DNA from: Brassica napus | Taxonomy: Eukaryota; Streptophyta; Magnoliopsida; Brassicales; Brassicaceae | Direction of reading: 5' to 3' | Assembly: GCF_020379485.1 (NCBI RefSeq) | Contig: NC_063450.1 | Span: 25,334,137-25,398,136, forward strand | Length of the DNA: 64,000 nt | In this document: positions 1-10,285 of the stretch, in pieces | How the letters are laid out: the number at the start of each line of letters is the position of its first letter | Numbering within the stretch: position 1 is the first letter of the stretch | The notes under the pieces: model-generated | Told to the model about the DNA's origin: nothing | The model's database searches: none | The model's input: the letters and a program-made list of their open reading frames with translations, nothing else | Program-made: the position numbers and the translations under genes

Positions 1-1725
1 GTTTTGATGGCCATTCTCTTGACTCTCCCAGCTGGCTTAGTTCTTAGCGCGTGGAACATCTCCTGAGCTATCATTATATTATCTGTGATCTGTCTACCCG
101 CAACAAAGGCTGACTGGGTTTCAAATATTCGTTGTGGAAGAATCTTCTTTAATCTTTGGCATAAAACCTTAGATATAATCTTGTAGCTGATGTTACACAG
201 GCTGATCGGTCTGAACTTTGTCATTTCGTTAGGCTTATCCGTTTTAGGAATTAGGCAGATATTGGTATCATTTAGCCCATGCGCCATTGTTCCATCAAAA
301 AGGAACTGATTAACCATACGAGTTAAATCTTCTTTGACAATATCCCAAAACTTCTGATAAAATAGAGCTGTCATCCCATCTGGTCCTGGGGATTTCTCTG
401 GGTGCATGGCGAACAGCGCCAATTTAACTTCCCATTCAGTAACTGGAGCTGTAAGATCCTCATTTATTGCCCCAGTTATCGTTGTCGAGACATTTTCCAA
501 CGCATCAGCTATATCTTCCGGATTTGAAGACTCGAAAATTTGTCTGAAATAACTAGTAGCAATGGCTACTAGTCCTTCTTCATCCTCAACCACATTTCCA
601 TTTTCATCTAGAAGTTGTGTGATCCTATTTCTTGCCCTTCTTTGTTTCACCAGCGCATGGAAGTATTTTGAATTTCTGTCACCTTCCCTTAACCAAAGGA
701 CCCTGCTCTTTTGTCTCCAAAACTTCTCTTCTGCCTTAAGAGCATTAGATAGTTCGTTCAAAGCAGCTGCTATTTCCTCAGTAGTAGCATCATCATTCGA
801 GTATAGATCTTCCACCATTTCCTTAAGCTCTTCCACTAGTTTTTCTGAATTCACATTATTCTGTCTCCTCCACTGACTCAAAGCTTTTCAACAACTGGCA
901 ATATGTTCCATTATGTTCGCATCAGGAGGAAGATCCTCTGATTTTCATCCCTCAAGAATGACTTGCCGTAGTTCCTCATTAACCAACCAACGTTTATCAA
1001 ACTTGAATTTCTTTTTCTTTCTCATTGGCTTAGAGAGAATATCTGCTAGGATCGGACGATGGTCTGATCCCCAGAGCCTGAGATACTTGCTAGCTGTATG
1101 TGGAAACTTCTCATGTCAATCTTCAGTCCCCACCGTTCTATCTAAACGGCATCTAACAGTTGCTCCACCTGACCTCTTTCCAACCCAAAAAAGCATGTTC
1201 CCAGTAAATGAAAATTCCAACATACCACAATCACTAATCATATGTTTGAAAGGTAAGAAAGAACTATCAGATCTTCTTCTGCCACCCTCTTTCTCGTTGT
1301 GGTTCGTTATTTCATTAAAATCACCTATCATGAACCATGGTCCATTTCGTGTTGTTGAGAAACGCGTAAGACGTTTCCAAACCTGATCTCTACGTTCTAA
1401 AACAGAATCCCCATAAACCAACGTCATAAAGACTTTTATTCCATAAATGACTGCCTCAATGTCAATCATTCTGTTATTTGAAAATAAAACATTAACTTGA
1501 AATTCATCCATAGAAAAAAGAGCTAAACCTCCGCTGAGACCAAGTGGTTCAACGGTAAACAAATGATCAAATCCTAAGTCGGCCTGAATGTTTTGCAACA
1601 GCAGCCTCTTATTCTTCGTTTCAGAAAGAAACACTAGTCATGGGCGATGCTTTTGACACATCTTCGTAAGGCGTCGAACTGTAAGGTCGTTTCCAATCCC
1701 TCGACAGTTCCAAATGAGCGTCTTC
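1..1725 (-). mobile_element. decayed non-LTR retrotransposon (LINE), endonuclease plus start of reverse transcriptase
   Basis: Read on the minus strand, the ORF2 of a plant L1-type LINE starts near 1725 with the endonuclease opening MKTLIWNCRGIGN and runs off the left edge of the window inside the reverse transcriptase. The endonuclease part (about 1634-1116) shows IGDFNEI and an RLDR near its end. From about 880 to 1 the frame is open and contains the pre-RT block KSPGPDGMTALFYQKFWD and the RT start FRPISLCNISYKIISKVL. The frame is broken by in-frame TGA codons at 1640-1638, 1118-1116, 947-945 and 890-888, so the copy is dead. All four stops are TGA, which fits C-to-T decay of methylated tryptophan codons. 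Seen: motifs and stops. Known: domain order of plant L1 ORF2. Confidence 0.92.
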
Positions 1726-2651
1726 ATAGATGTTTTCTGGATGAATTTTTGGAATCCATCACACCATCACATTTATGTTCAGTTCAGTTAAACAGTCACT
1801 AATTGAAGCTTTCATTTAATATTGACATATGAACATTTATTTCCTCTATTTTTACTCTAAAATATAGTTTAGAACAAAATATCTTCAATCCAAGTTTATT
1901 TTCACTTTATAATAGAATAAAAAATAGGTTTATTTTATAAATAGAGTAATTCATTTTTTTTTTATAATCACTCTATTTTCATTCTAAAATAATATAGAGT
2001 AGAGTCTAACTCTATTATAAAATTAATCTATTTTAGAGAAAAAAATAGAGTAAACATAGATGGTTTTAGTCCAATAGTTTGAGTGAGAACTCACTAATGC
2101 TTCTACACTAGAAGTGTGATTGGTAAATACTATAATAAGTGGACGTAACTAGAATGAAGTAATTTTGAGTAAAATTTATAAAAGATGAAATTGAAAAGTT
2201 GGTGCAACTATTTTTCACTTCAAAAAAAAATATAGAAAATACAACTATTTTACCTTAACTTAAATAGTACCTAGAGTAACCGACTAAAACAGAGATAAAA
2301 AAATTTGTCCACGTGGCAGGTAGATTTACGGGCTAAAGCGCTATATATAACTTACAGATATACCTTAGGAAATCCGAGTTTTAGATTTCGAAAAATGTAA
2401 ATTATGTAAATTAATTAAAAGAATGTTTTAAAAAAGTCTTCAGTATCAGTATGGTACAAATAAAATTGTTATGCCAGTTGTTTCAAACGTATATAGAACA
2501 TAAGCTTAATTTCTTTATAAAATATATAGATTTTGCTATAAGTTCTTACTGATAAACTGATTTTGCATTCTATAGTTGATCTCTATCAGCTACAAATTTT
2601 ACATATTCGTATTTTATATCTAATGATTCTATAATTTAATAAAATCAATGA
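1726..2651. other. AT-rich intergenic DNA with an orphan G-box/TATA pair
   Basis: No gene is supported. The stretch is A/T-rich with poly(A) and poly(T) runs. A CCACGTGGC G-box at about 2309-2317 lies about 25 bp before TATATATAA at 2342-2350, a promoter-like spacing, but no open reading frame follows. Confidence 0.5.
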
Positions 2652-2788
2652 CAACAATCAAATATTGTTTTCACTCGACAAATTTTGTATTCAATTTTAA
2701 GTTTTTCTATCATGGTCGTACAACAATCAAATATCTATTGTTTTCACTCGACAAGTTTTGTATTCAATTTTAAGTTTTTTTATCAAGG
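2652..2788 (+). repeat. imperfect tandem duplication of about 69 bp
   Basis: A unit beginning CAACAATCAAATAT at 2652 is repeated at 2721 with a few differences (for example an extra CTAT). The second copy is cut off near 2788, where the following LINE begins, so the LINE seems to have landed at the end of a pre-existing tandem duplication. Confidence 0.7.
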
Positions 2789-4879
2789 GTATATTGCTGG
2801 CAGAAAATGTTCTCATGGCAACTGAGATGGTTCACGGCTACAACAGAAGAAGCATCTCTAGGAGGGGCATGCTTAAAGTGGATCTCAAAAAGGCTTTCGA
2901 TTCCATTCGTTGGGATTTCATTCTGGCTACCTTGCGGGCTATTGAATTTCCAGAGCAGTATATCATCTGGATAGAGGAGTGCATTACAACACCGACGTTC
3001 TCGGTCACTGTGAATGGAGTCTCAGATGGTTATTATAAAAGCACCAAAGGATTGCGTCAGGGCGATCCTCTTTCACCCTACCTCTTCGTCCTAGCTATGG
3101 AAGTCTTCTCCCGCCTGCTCTCCTCGAGATTTAACTCCGACCTCATCACTTATCACCCTAAGGCAGCTGAAACTGATCTTTCTCATCTGATGTTTGCTGA
3201 CGACGTGATGATTTTCTTTGATGGTGGAGCTGCTTCTCTTCACTCCATTACAGAGACGCTGGATGATTTTGCGAGTTGGTATGGCTTGCAAGTAAACAGA
3301 GAGAAATCTGAGTTATTTCTAGCTGGTCTATCGACGCAAGAGACCACAGAAATAGCGAGATATGAATACCCAATTGGAAAGCTCCCCATCAGATACTTAG
3401 GACTTCCATTAATGCATAGGAAGTTCAGGATCTCAGAGTATGAACCACTACTGAATAAGCTTGCTACTACATTCAGATCTTGGGCTGTAAAGATGCTTAG
3501 CTATGCAGGCAGGCTTCAGCTGCTGTCCTCTGTGATCAACGGAATCATCTGTTTCTGGATGAGTGCTCTTATTCTCCCCCAAGGCTGTATCAAGAAAATT
3601 GAGTCCATGTGTGCTAGATTCCTCTGGTCAGGTTCTATAGAGACGAAATCGGCATCAAAGGTTTCGTGGAACTTGATTTGTTTGCCAAAAGAAGAAGGTG
3701 GCTTGGGGCTGCGGCGCTTCACTTCATGGAACAAAATCCTATGCACAAGGTTTATCTGGCTGCTTTTCTCGAATTCAAGCTCGCTATGGTCTAGATGGCA
3801 CAAGCACTATCATATGCGAAATTCAAGTTTTTGGGCCATCGAACCTAAGTCAACAGATTCGGCTGCTTGGAGATCGATTCTGAATTTAAGGCCAATGGCA
3901 GAGCAGTTCATTAAATGCACCATCAGAAATGGCAAGGCTGCTTCCTTCTGGTTTGACTCATGGACGCCATTTGGTCAACTTATAAAGTTCTTAGGCTCCT
4001 CTGGCCCTAGAGACTTAAACTTGGCGCTGCAAGCGAAAGTTTCAGACGCAACAAATGCAGCGGGTTGGAGACTTCCTTCACCGAGATCAGAAAATGCTCT
4101 CGAACTTCATATTCATCTAACCACTCGCCAACTGCCACTTCCTCATCTGGGGGAGGACTCTTATCACTGGATTGTTGACTCAAAAGACTGTTCGGGATTC
4201 TCCTCATCGCAAACTTGGGAGTTCCTAAGACCACGATTCAGAAAGAAAAGATGGACGAGCTCTGTTTGGTATAAAGGAGCAGTGCCAAGACATGCTTTCA
4301 ACATGTGGCTGGCTAGTCAAAACAGGCTCCCAACAAAGGTGCGGCTGGCAGCATGGGGTTTAAACGTTCAACAAACATGCGGTTTCTGCAATCAATTCCT
4401 TGAAACCCGAGAGCATTTGTTCTTGGTCTGCGACTACTCTGCCTATGGAATCGAATCTTCGCGCGTCTCCAGCCTCATCACCAGCTCTTTCTCACCTGGG
4501 GAGAACTGCAATTTTGGACACAACAAGCCTCAGCACCAGCACCTCCAACGCTCAGGATTCTTGTCACGCAAGTTACGATCTACAACATTTGGAGACAGCG
4601 CAACCCTGCCCTTCACCTCAACGGCTTCACCAACACTGAAGCCACTTTCAAGACCATAGACAGAGAAGTCCGCAACTCAATCTCAGCTCGAATGCGTAAG
4701 AAAACTTTCAGTTCACTTATGTCATTATGGATTAGGTGACCAAACACCTTATAATCTTCCAATGTGTTCTCCTTGTTTTTATTCTTTTTTGCCAAGGAAG
4801 CACAATTTATAGGCTTGTAAACCTAAACTTTTCATTAATTTGATATTCACATTTTAGAAAAAAAAAAAAAAAAAAAAAA
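2787..4879 (+). mobile_element. 5'-truncated LINE with reverse transcriptase, zf-RVT and poly(A) tail
   Basis: The element begins inside the reverse transcriptase and ends in a 22-base A run at 4858-4879. The frame 2758-4659 carries the RT core (KGLRQGDPLSPYLFVLAMEV, then FADDVMIF as the catalytic box), the RT tail, and a zf-RVT zinc-binding block (CGFCNQFLETREHLFLVC, about 4378-4431). At about 4440 the frame shifts: homology continues in another frame through FTNTEATFKTIDREVRNSIS to a stop near 4738, so the printed C-terminus after the zinc block is artefactual. The first residues before about 2790 are flanking DNA. There is no endonuclease, as expected for 5' truncation, and I could not find a convincing target-site duplication. 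Confidence 0.93.
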
Positions 4880-5279
4880 CTCACCCGGTTCCACAATGCT
4901 ACAAATCATAGCCATACATATATGATAGATGTTGAAATGAATGACTACTTACTAAAGTACTTATGAGTAAAAGGAAAGAGCCAATGTCCTAAAATGTGCG
5001 CTTCTTGCTTGGTAGCTTCTTCTTCTTCTTCTTCTTTTTTTTGTCTAACACATGTATTATTCCCCGGCCCACTCCCTCATCTCATGTGCTCCCTGTGCCT
5101 ATAGACCTTTCTCTCCCTGTCTCTTTTGTCTCTCTCTTCGTTGGAATTACCCCAAGTTCTATATATACACATTTGTACTACATCACATTTTCTTTTATCA
5201 AAATTGATTTAGTCTTCAAAAAGGTTCACTGTAAATTGATGTAACCATCAAATCGACCAGACAACAACCAAACGGGTTT

Positions 5280-5323
5280 CATGGGGTGGACCGTGGACAG
5301 CACGGACGATCCACAGCCCCATG
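5280..5323 (+). other. 44-nt near-perfect hairpin of unknown function
   Basis: The arms CATGGGG / CCCCATG enclose TGGA / TCCA and then CCGTG / CACGG around a GACAG loop, with small bulges (ACGA and CAG) on the 3' side only. It lies about 115 bp after a TATA-like sequence. It is too short for a typical plant miRNA precursor and has no tRNA features. It may be a structured RNA or a remnant of a palindromic element. Confidence 0.55.
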
Positions 5324-5583
5324 ATAATTGAATCGAATAATGAGAGGTGTTTTGTATCTCAGTATCAACAGCGGATCGTGTGCATGCATTTGAAATCAAG
5401 TACTAACAAAGATATGGACCCAAAAGAAGAAGGCAACGTTGTCGTTAAATATTTTGAAGTACTAATCCATCACGTTATATCTATTACCTCTCGAGGAAAT
5501 TTTGTGTGAATCCAAAGAGTGATATGAGTGCCCAAAACTCCCTCTATCTCCGTACGCTTTTCATTTTACGGTTGCATACTGGC

Positions 5584-5633
5584 ATTGCCTAGTGATTTTT
5601 TTTGTTTTTTGCAAATATTGCCTAGTGATTTTT
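5584..5633 (-). mobile_element. nano-insertion: 16-bp T-rich stub between 17-bp direct repeats
   Basis: ATTGCCTAGTGATTTTT occurs at 5584-5600 and again at 5617-5633, exactly flanking a 16-bp T-rich insert (5601-5616). This reads as a target-site duplication around a minimal poly(A) insertion on the minus strand. Confidence 0.65.
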
Positions 5634-6365
5634 ACTAATGCCATTGCCTTTACCCTAAAATAACGTTCATATTCATGATATACATAGACAAAAAAAACAC
5701 ATTAAAAACTAACAAAGTTATCTACGAACTAGTTTAGATTTAGCTTTACGAATTTTCCAAATGTAACGTTTTTCTTTTATAAAAGACTTTTCATTTTTGG
5801 ACAGATAAATCTTTACATTTTTTTCAATAAATGTAATTTTTTCCTATATAGATTAAAATTTTCAATCAAGAAAAAGACTAAGGGTCTAACTGGTGACCAT
5901 TATATGAACATTAGGAATGAGTAGGGAAAAAATGCAGAGGAATAAAATTATAGGAATAAAAAGGAAAATTATTCCTTATCAATTTTGGGGAGGAACAAAT
6001 TTGTTCTATATTCTCCTATAATAAAAAGAATGAAAAGAAACGTAAAGGAAAAACTATTCCTTGTAAATGGTAAAAAAGAAAAGAAATAATAAAGAATGAA
6101 CTATTCTTTTTCATTTTTTTGGTCGTCAGTTAGACACTAAGAGAAAAAGGATAAACGATAGCATAAGTTTAGAAGTTAGGATAAATAATAAATAAAATAA
6201 AATGATTAGGATTGAGATGGAATGGTTGTGTCCTCGTGTGCGTGGCTGCATTCTCTCGTGGTACACCACCATCTTAATAATCGCTATTCTAATAGACTAG
6301 TATTCTAGTCCAGTATACATCATCTACGCATTTTTAGCTATTACTATTAGGCTATTAGTATTAGC

Positions 6366-6828
6366 CCCCGTTCGTGAACGCGCCAGGTGCTAGTCGGGCG
6401 TTCAGGTTGGGCCTAGCGCCTAAATATAAAATCAGAGATTAATCGAAAATTATGCGGGGTTAAATTTTTAGATTGTTTACTATGTTATAAAATATGTTAA
6501 TCTTTAATTGTGTATAACTTTAATATATTTTCATGTTTAAGATTGTATAAAACACACAAATAAAATATATAAATTTAATATAGTGTTAATTTCATCAAAA
6601 TTATGAATATAAATGATATTTATAAAATTTTAGATCAAATAAATAAATAAAAATATTATTAAAAATAAAAAATAAAAAAAAATAGATTAGGCGGTCGCCT
6701 AAGCGGTCATTTAGGCGGTCTAGGCGGAGAGACGGTCATTAAACCGATTTGGCATAAATCGGGGTGAAAAAGTGACGCCTAGCGTCCAAACGGCTAGATG
6801 ACGGATTTTAGAATAAGGGTATTAGCAA
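6366..6828. mobile_element. possible non-autonomous DNA transposon with 8-bp flanking repeats
   Basis: The direct repeat GTATTAGC occurs at 6358-6365 and 6829-6836. Between them both ends are GC-rich (GCCTAGCGCCTA near the left; GGCGGTCTAGGCGG and GACGCCTAGCGTCC near the right) around an AT-rich middle. The 8-bp duplication would suit a hAT element, but the outermost bases do not form a clear inverted repeat. Confidence 0.4.
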
Positions 6829-7167
6829 AGAAGAGAAATTTATTACTATATTTTTGAGAAAAGAAGAAAAAGTGAAAAGAGAAATGACAGGTGATAGTGG
6901 GTGTCGGCGATACCACGGACCTACCTGTTAGAAGTCTCCGACAAGTGAACCGTTGGTTAATGGGACATTCACACTCCTTTCCGTATTACACATTTACACC
7001 CATGTCACAAATAATTAATAAAATTATCGAACACAACATCGGCTCATGCCTATGTTGTTTTTTTTCACATGGGCAAATATGTTCACCCTAAACTTCACAG
7101 AAATCCAACATACAATCAATGCCTCAAAAAGAAAAACATAACAGTTTCTCACTATGACAGTTGCCAA

Positions 7168-7210
7168 TGCCAACTCTTTTTTTTTTTTTTTGAACAAAGT
7201 TGCCAACTCT
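7168..7210 (-). mobile_element. nano-insertion: 23-bp poly(T) stub between 10-bp direct repeats
   Basis: TGCCAACTCT at 7168-7177 is repeated at 7201-7210. The insert is a T run followed by GAACAAAGT, that is, a poly(A) tail with about nine bases of 3' sequence on the minus strand. Confidence 0.65.
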
Positions 7211-7329
7211 CTTCTTAAACAGTTTACCTTACTCACTCTGATTTAAGTGTCATAAGTCTTCTGAGAAACATCACGTCAGTGTTCCATGTGAATCCTATCG
7301 TTTGTAGTATATATTTATTTACATGTCCG

Positions 7330-7393
7330 TAGTCGTCCCAACGTTTTTTTTTTTATTTTTTTTTTGAAAAAGGGTATTAGTCGTCCCAACGTT
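7330..7393 (-). mobile_element. nano-insertion: 32-bp poly(T) stub between 16-bp direct repeats
   Basis: TAGTCGTCCCAACGTT at 7330-7345 is repeated exactly at 7378-7393. The insert is T9-A-T10 followed by GAAAAAGGGTAT. On the minus strand this is a short 3' end followed by a poly(A) tail, the expected shape of an extremely truncated LINE-type insertion. Confidence 0.8.
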
Positions 7394-7429
7394 GTCAAGG
7401 AGAAATGACATAATGCAAATTATGAATTA

Positions 7430-7472
7430 TCTTTGGATTTTGATCCCAAAAAAAAAACTGTCTTTGGATTTT
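7430..7472 (+). mobile_element. nano-insertion: 19-bp poly(A) stub between 12-bp direct repeats
   Basis: TCTTTGGATTTT at 7430-7441 is repeated at 7461-7472. The insert is GATCCC followed by an A run and CTG. Confidence 0.7.
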
Positions 7473-7690
7473 CTTCATTTCCCTTCATTTTCGTTCACAA
7501 GTTCTCACTCATTCGTTTGATACATCAGCACCAAACTTCAAAAGCTATTGGGTTTGATCCAACAGTGGTTTTGAACCATACTTTAATTTTATTTTGGACT
7601 AGACTTTCAATATATATTTCCCTTAGAGCATCAACATTGGTTTAATCTCTCAAACCTTGTTTCTCAGATATTTATACTAGTATTTCAACA

Positions 7691-8527
7691 TATAGGAGTG
7701 GCATGTCGGATACCCGTTCGGGTTCAGATCGGATATTTCAGATGTTCGGGTATTTCAGTATAGAAGTATAAAATCGTTCGGATATTACTCCGGGTCGGGT
7801 TCGGATATTTTTAGTTCGGGTTTGGGTATTTCAGATATAACTGAAAAAACCAAAACATTTGATATTTTTTTTTTGATTTACTGATAAAAAAAATTAAAAG
7901 CACATAATTCTTGCAAAAAAATGTTCTTTTTCTTGCTTTCGTTATGTAACATGATCAGGAGTAATAAAGGAAGCTCCATGGATGGAAACTATCCTTCCGT
8001 ATGAAGAACGACAAGATGGTTCGAGGTGGCTTCGGTTATTACAATGACGTTTATGGTGGTTATCGTTGATGAAGGCAACAACTAATATCTCCGAGAAACC
8101 TTACATGGATCGTGAGAAAAACAATATTTTAGGAAAGAAGATCTTGTAGGCACAGAAAATGAGAGATGGGAGATGCAGATGGTTCCTTAATCTCTCACGT
8201 TTAAGAAGGAGATACATATTTATATATATGTGCACATGTTTAGGTTAGGAAAAATAGTTATTTGGTATTGATTTTATATAATATTAATTAAACCAAAATC
8301 GGTTAAGAAAAACCACTCATTATATATTGGATGAAAGATGTAAATTTTGGTTAAAGGATACATATGTTCGGATGACTTCGGGTGTTACTTCAGGTTTCAG
8401 ATATACTCGATCGGGTTCGAGTATCCAAACTTGTTCAATACAAAACCCGTTCAGGTATTTTGCTACTTCGGTTCGGATTCGGATATTTCAGGTAGGGTTC
8501 GGGTATCAGATGAAATGCCCAGCCCTA
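7691..8527. mobile_element. non-autonomous TIR element of the TTCGGGTT-rich type
   Basis: The left end TATAGGAGTGGCATGTCGG and the right end (reverse complement TAGGGCTGGGCATTTCATC) form an imperfect terminal inverted repeat. TCAACA occurs just outside both ends (7685-7690 and 8528-8533). The subterminal parts are full of TTCGGGT/CGGATATTTC motifs. The interior contains a fragment with short open frames (about 7950-8060) that may be a captured host exon, not identified. Superfamily is uncertain because a 6-bp duplication is atypical for hAT. Confidence 0.6.
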
Positions 8528-9084
8528 TCAACAGGTATGATTTATTGAATTAAATTTCAATCTTTGAAAAATTGCTGCAATAATAGATGAGAGACGGTCG
8601 TGGATCTCATTTCTTCCCACTTGGTCAAAATCTCCTTATAAAGAAGCGTTCTTCAACTTTTCATTTTTCTCTTTCATCCATTTAGTGTATTTTTTTATTA
8701 ATATTATTAGTTGCTGTCTCAAGAGACTATCACTAATGCTGCTTTTAGAGCATCATCAGTGGTTGAGATATCAAAAGAGTACTTCATCATTATAATAATA
8801 ATAATTTGCTGTAATTAATTACTTAAAACAAATAAAAAAGACTAAGTTAATTATAATATGACATCTGGACATGAGTCTTTTTAATTTGGGAGTAATTTGG
8901 TACAAGAGTGCCTCAAAGAAGGAGCCTCCCTTTTTATTTCTCTCCATCGTGCATTTCTCTCACTTCCCTTTTTTATTTTTTAAATATTTTCCGTGTTCAG
9001 GTAATAGATAGACCAATGACTGCGGATGCTCTTACACCACTTCCAATGGAGATTCTCCCCATTGGAATTCTTAAAATATGTATT
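7898..9084 (+). repeat. left copy of a 1.19 kb direct repeat flanking the viral insertion
   Basis: This stretch is closely repeated at 12495-13682. The match starts at AAGCACATAATTCTTGC inside the TIR element, covers the element's right end, about 220 bp of flank and a Tourist-type MITE, and ends at a TAAAATA(T/C)GTATTA. It shows no TG...CA ends and so is not an LTR; it is a duplicated host/TE segment. Confidence 0.85.
8748..9031. mobile_element. Tourist-like MITE (PIF/Harbinger type), 284 bp
   Basis: The ends GAGCATCATCAGTGG and its partner (reverse complement GAGCATCCGCAGTCATTGG) form an inverted repeat, flanked by TTA at 8745-8747 and 9032-9034, the target duplication of PIF/Harbinger MITEs. 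The same insertion lies in the second copy of the large repeat (13346-13629). Confidence 0.75.
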
Positions 9085-9253
9085 ACTTTTTGCTTAACTT
9101 GTTTGACTAAAAGAGTATGTTGATTAGTCCACGGTTTTGGATTCTTTTGTAACCGTTGAAATAAGGGTTTGAATTGTTTTTCTAAGGTTGGATAAGAAGT
9201 CTGAAACATAGTTTAGATATCTTAAAAAATTTTGTAACTGGGTTTTCTCTTTT

Positions 9254-10285
9254 AATTCATCAGGAAATTTACCTCATATTAATCCAGAACATATATATCA
9301 AATATGAACTTTTGATTTTAAAACGGCTTATTCAATTAAAGAACATGAACAAACCTTATCTCTACAAAATGAATTTGAAGAAATTAAATTATTTTCTTCT
9401 CTAGCTTTAGACAAATATAGACAAAAGAGTTTTAATTACATCCATTTTGGACTAATTCAAATTGCTATAAAACCTCTATCAATGACATGAATAGATTCAC
9501 CAATATTAATGTTATTAAGAGATAAAACTCTTTTAAAATTTGAAGATTCTCTTCTAGGAGCAGTTCAATCAAATTTATGCAATGGGGCTGTATATTTTAA
9601 TTGCGCCCCTAATTTTCAAGTAAGCTTGCATGACCCAACCATACTCAATACTTTAACTTTAAATGTACATTTACCTCAAATAAAATTTCAAAATGAACGG
9701 GATGGAATTTATTACTCTATCGAGTTTATTTTAAGGCAATCAATGTCTGAATTTAACCCAAGATGTCTATTACAAGATGATAAAGGAGAAACCACAATTC
9801 TAGCAGTTCATAGTAAAGATACACCAACAGCTACATACACACCAAGACAATTAAAATGGGATGAAATAACTATTCCAGATCAATGGAAAATCGAAATTAC
9901 TCAACCTCCTAGAAATTTTGAACAAAAAAATATATCTAAGATAATTGAACAAAAGGATGAAAAAATATTATTAAGGTTTGGATCTTATAAAGATCCGCTT
10001 CCACCTAGAATAAGTTCATATCATTCAAGAGCTTCTTTTTCTGAATATCGTACGGGTCAATCTAGTACAAATTCAGAAACAAAAAGTGTAAATCAAAGTA
10101 TTAGACAAGATGAACAAAGAAGATTTAAAGCACCTGTAGCAGAACCAGATCAAGATATGTATCCAACATCACCTACCCCATCAGATTTTAAATCGATAAA
10201 TGTTATAACTAAAAAATATGAAATTGATAAACAATATATAAAAGAGGACTTTTATTCAAAAGAAAATAAAGAAAAAGGAAACTGA
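9254..10285 (+). pseudogene. caulimovirid movement protein, broken
   Basis: The open part 9509-10285 and the upstream frame (interrupted by TGA at 9305 and 9488, same frame) match the layout of a 30K-superfamily movement protein: a conserved N-terminal half that would form tubules and carry virions through plasmodesmata, followed by a lysine- and glutamate-rich tail. There is no clear start codon. The frame ends at a TGA at 10283-10285, beyond which similarity continues in another frame, so in the ancestor it was probably part of a longer polyprotein, as in petuviruses. The sequence is non-functional. Confidence 0.8.

Larger units (their letters stand above)
4880..6365. other. intergenic DNA with a CT-rich tract, TATA box and strong small hairpin
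   Basis: No protein gene is supported. A pyrimidine-rich tract (about 5010-5145) is followed by TATATATA near 5161 and then a GC-rich hairpin at 5280-5323, given separately. The rest is A/T-rich, including homopurine stretches around 5920-6110. Confidence 0.45.
6837..7690. other. intergenic DNA carrying several nano-insertions
   Basis: No gene is supported; the short frames here cross homopolymer runs. The stretch holds three poly(A/T) micro-insertions listed separately. Confidence 0.5.

Noticed and set aside
562..1386. Plus-strand frames over the first LINE
   Set aside because: They are antisense shadows of the LINE endonuclease and reverse-transcriptase frame.
3091..4639. Extra frames on both strands over the second LINE
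   Set aside because: They overlap the reverse-transcriptase frame; only the tail after about 4440 in the shifted frame is meaningful.
5321..5509. 62-codon frame after the small hairpin
   Set aside because: No homology, coding bias or conserved start; it overlaps the hairpin's 3' arm.
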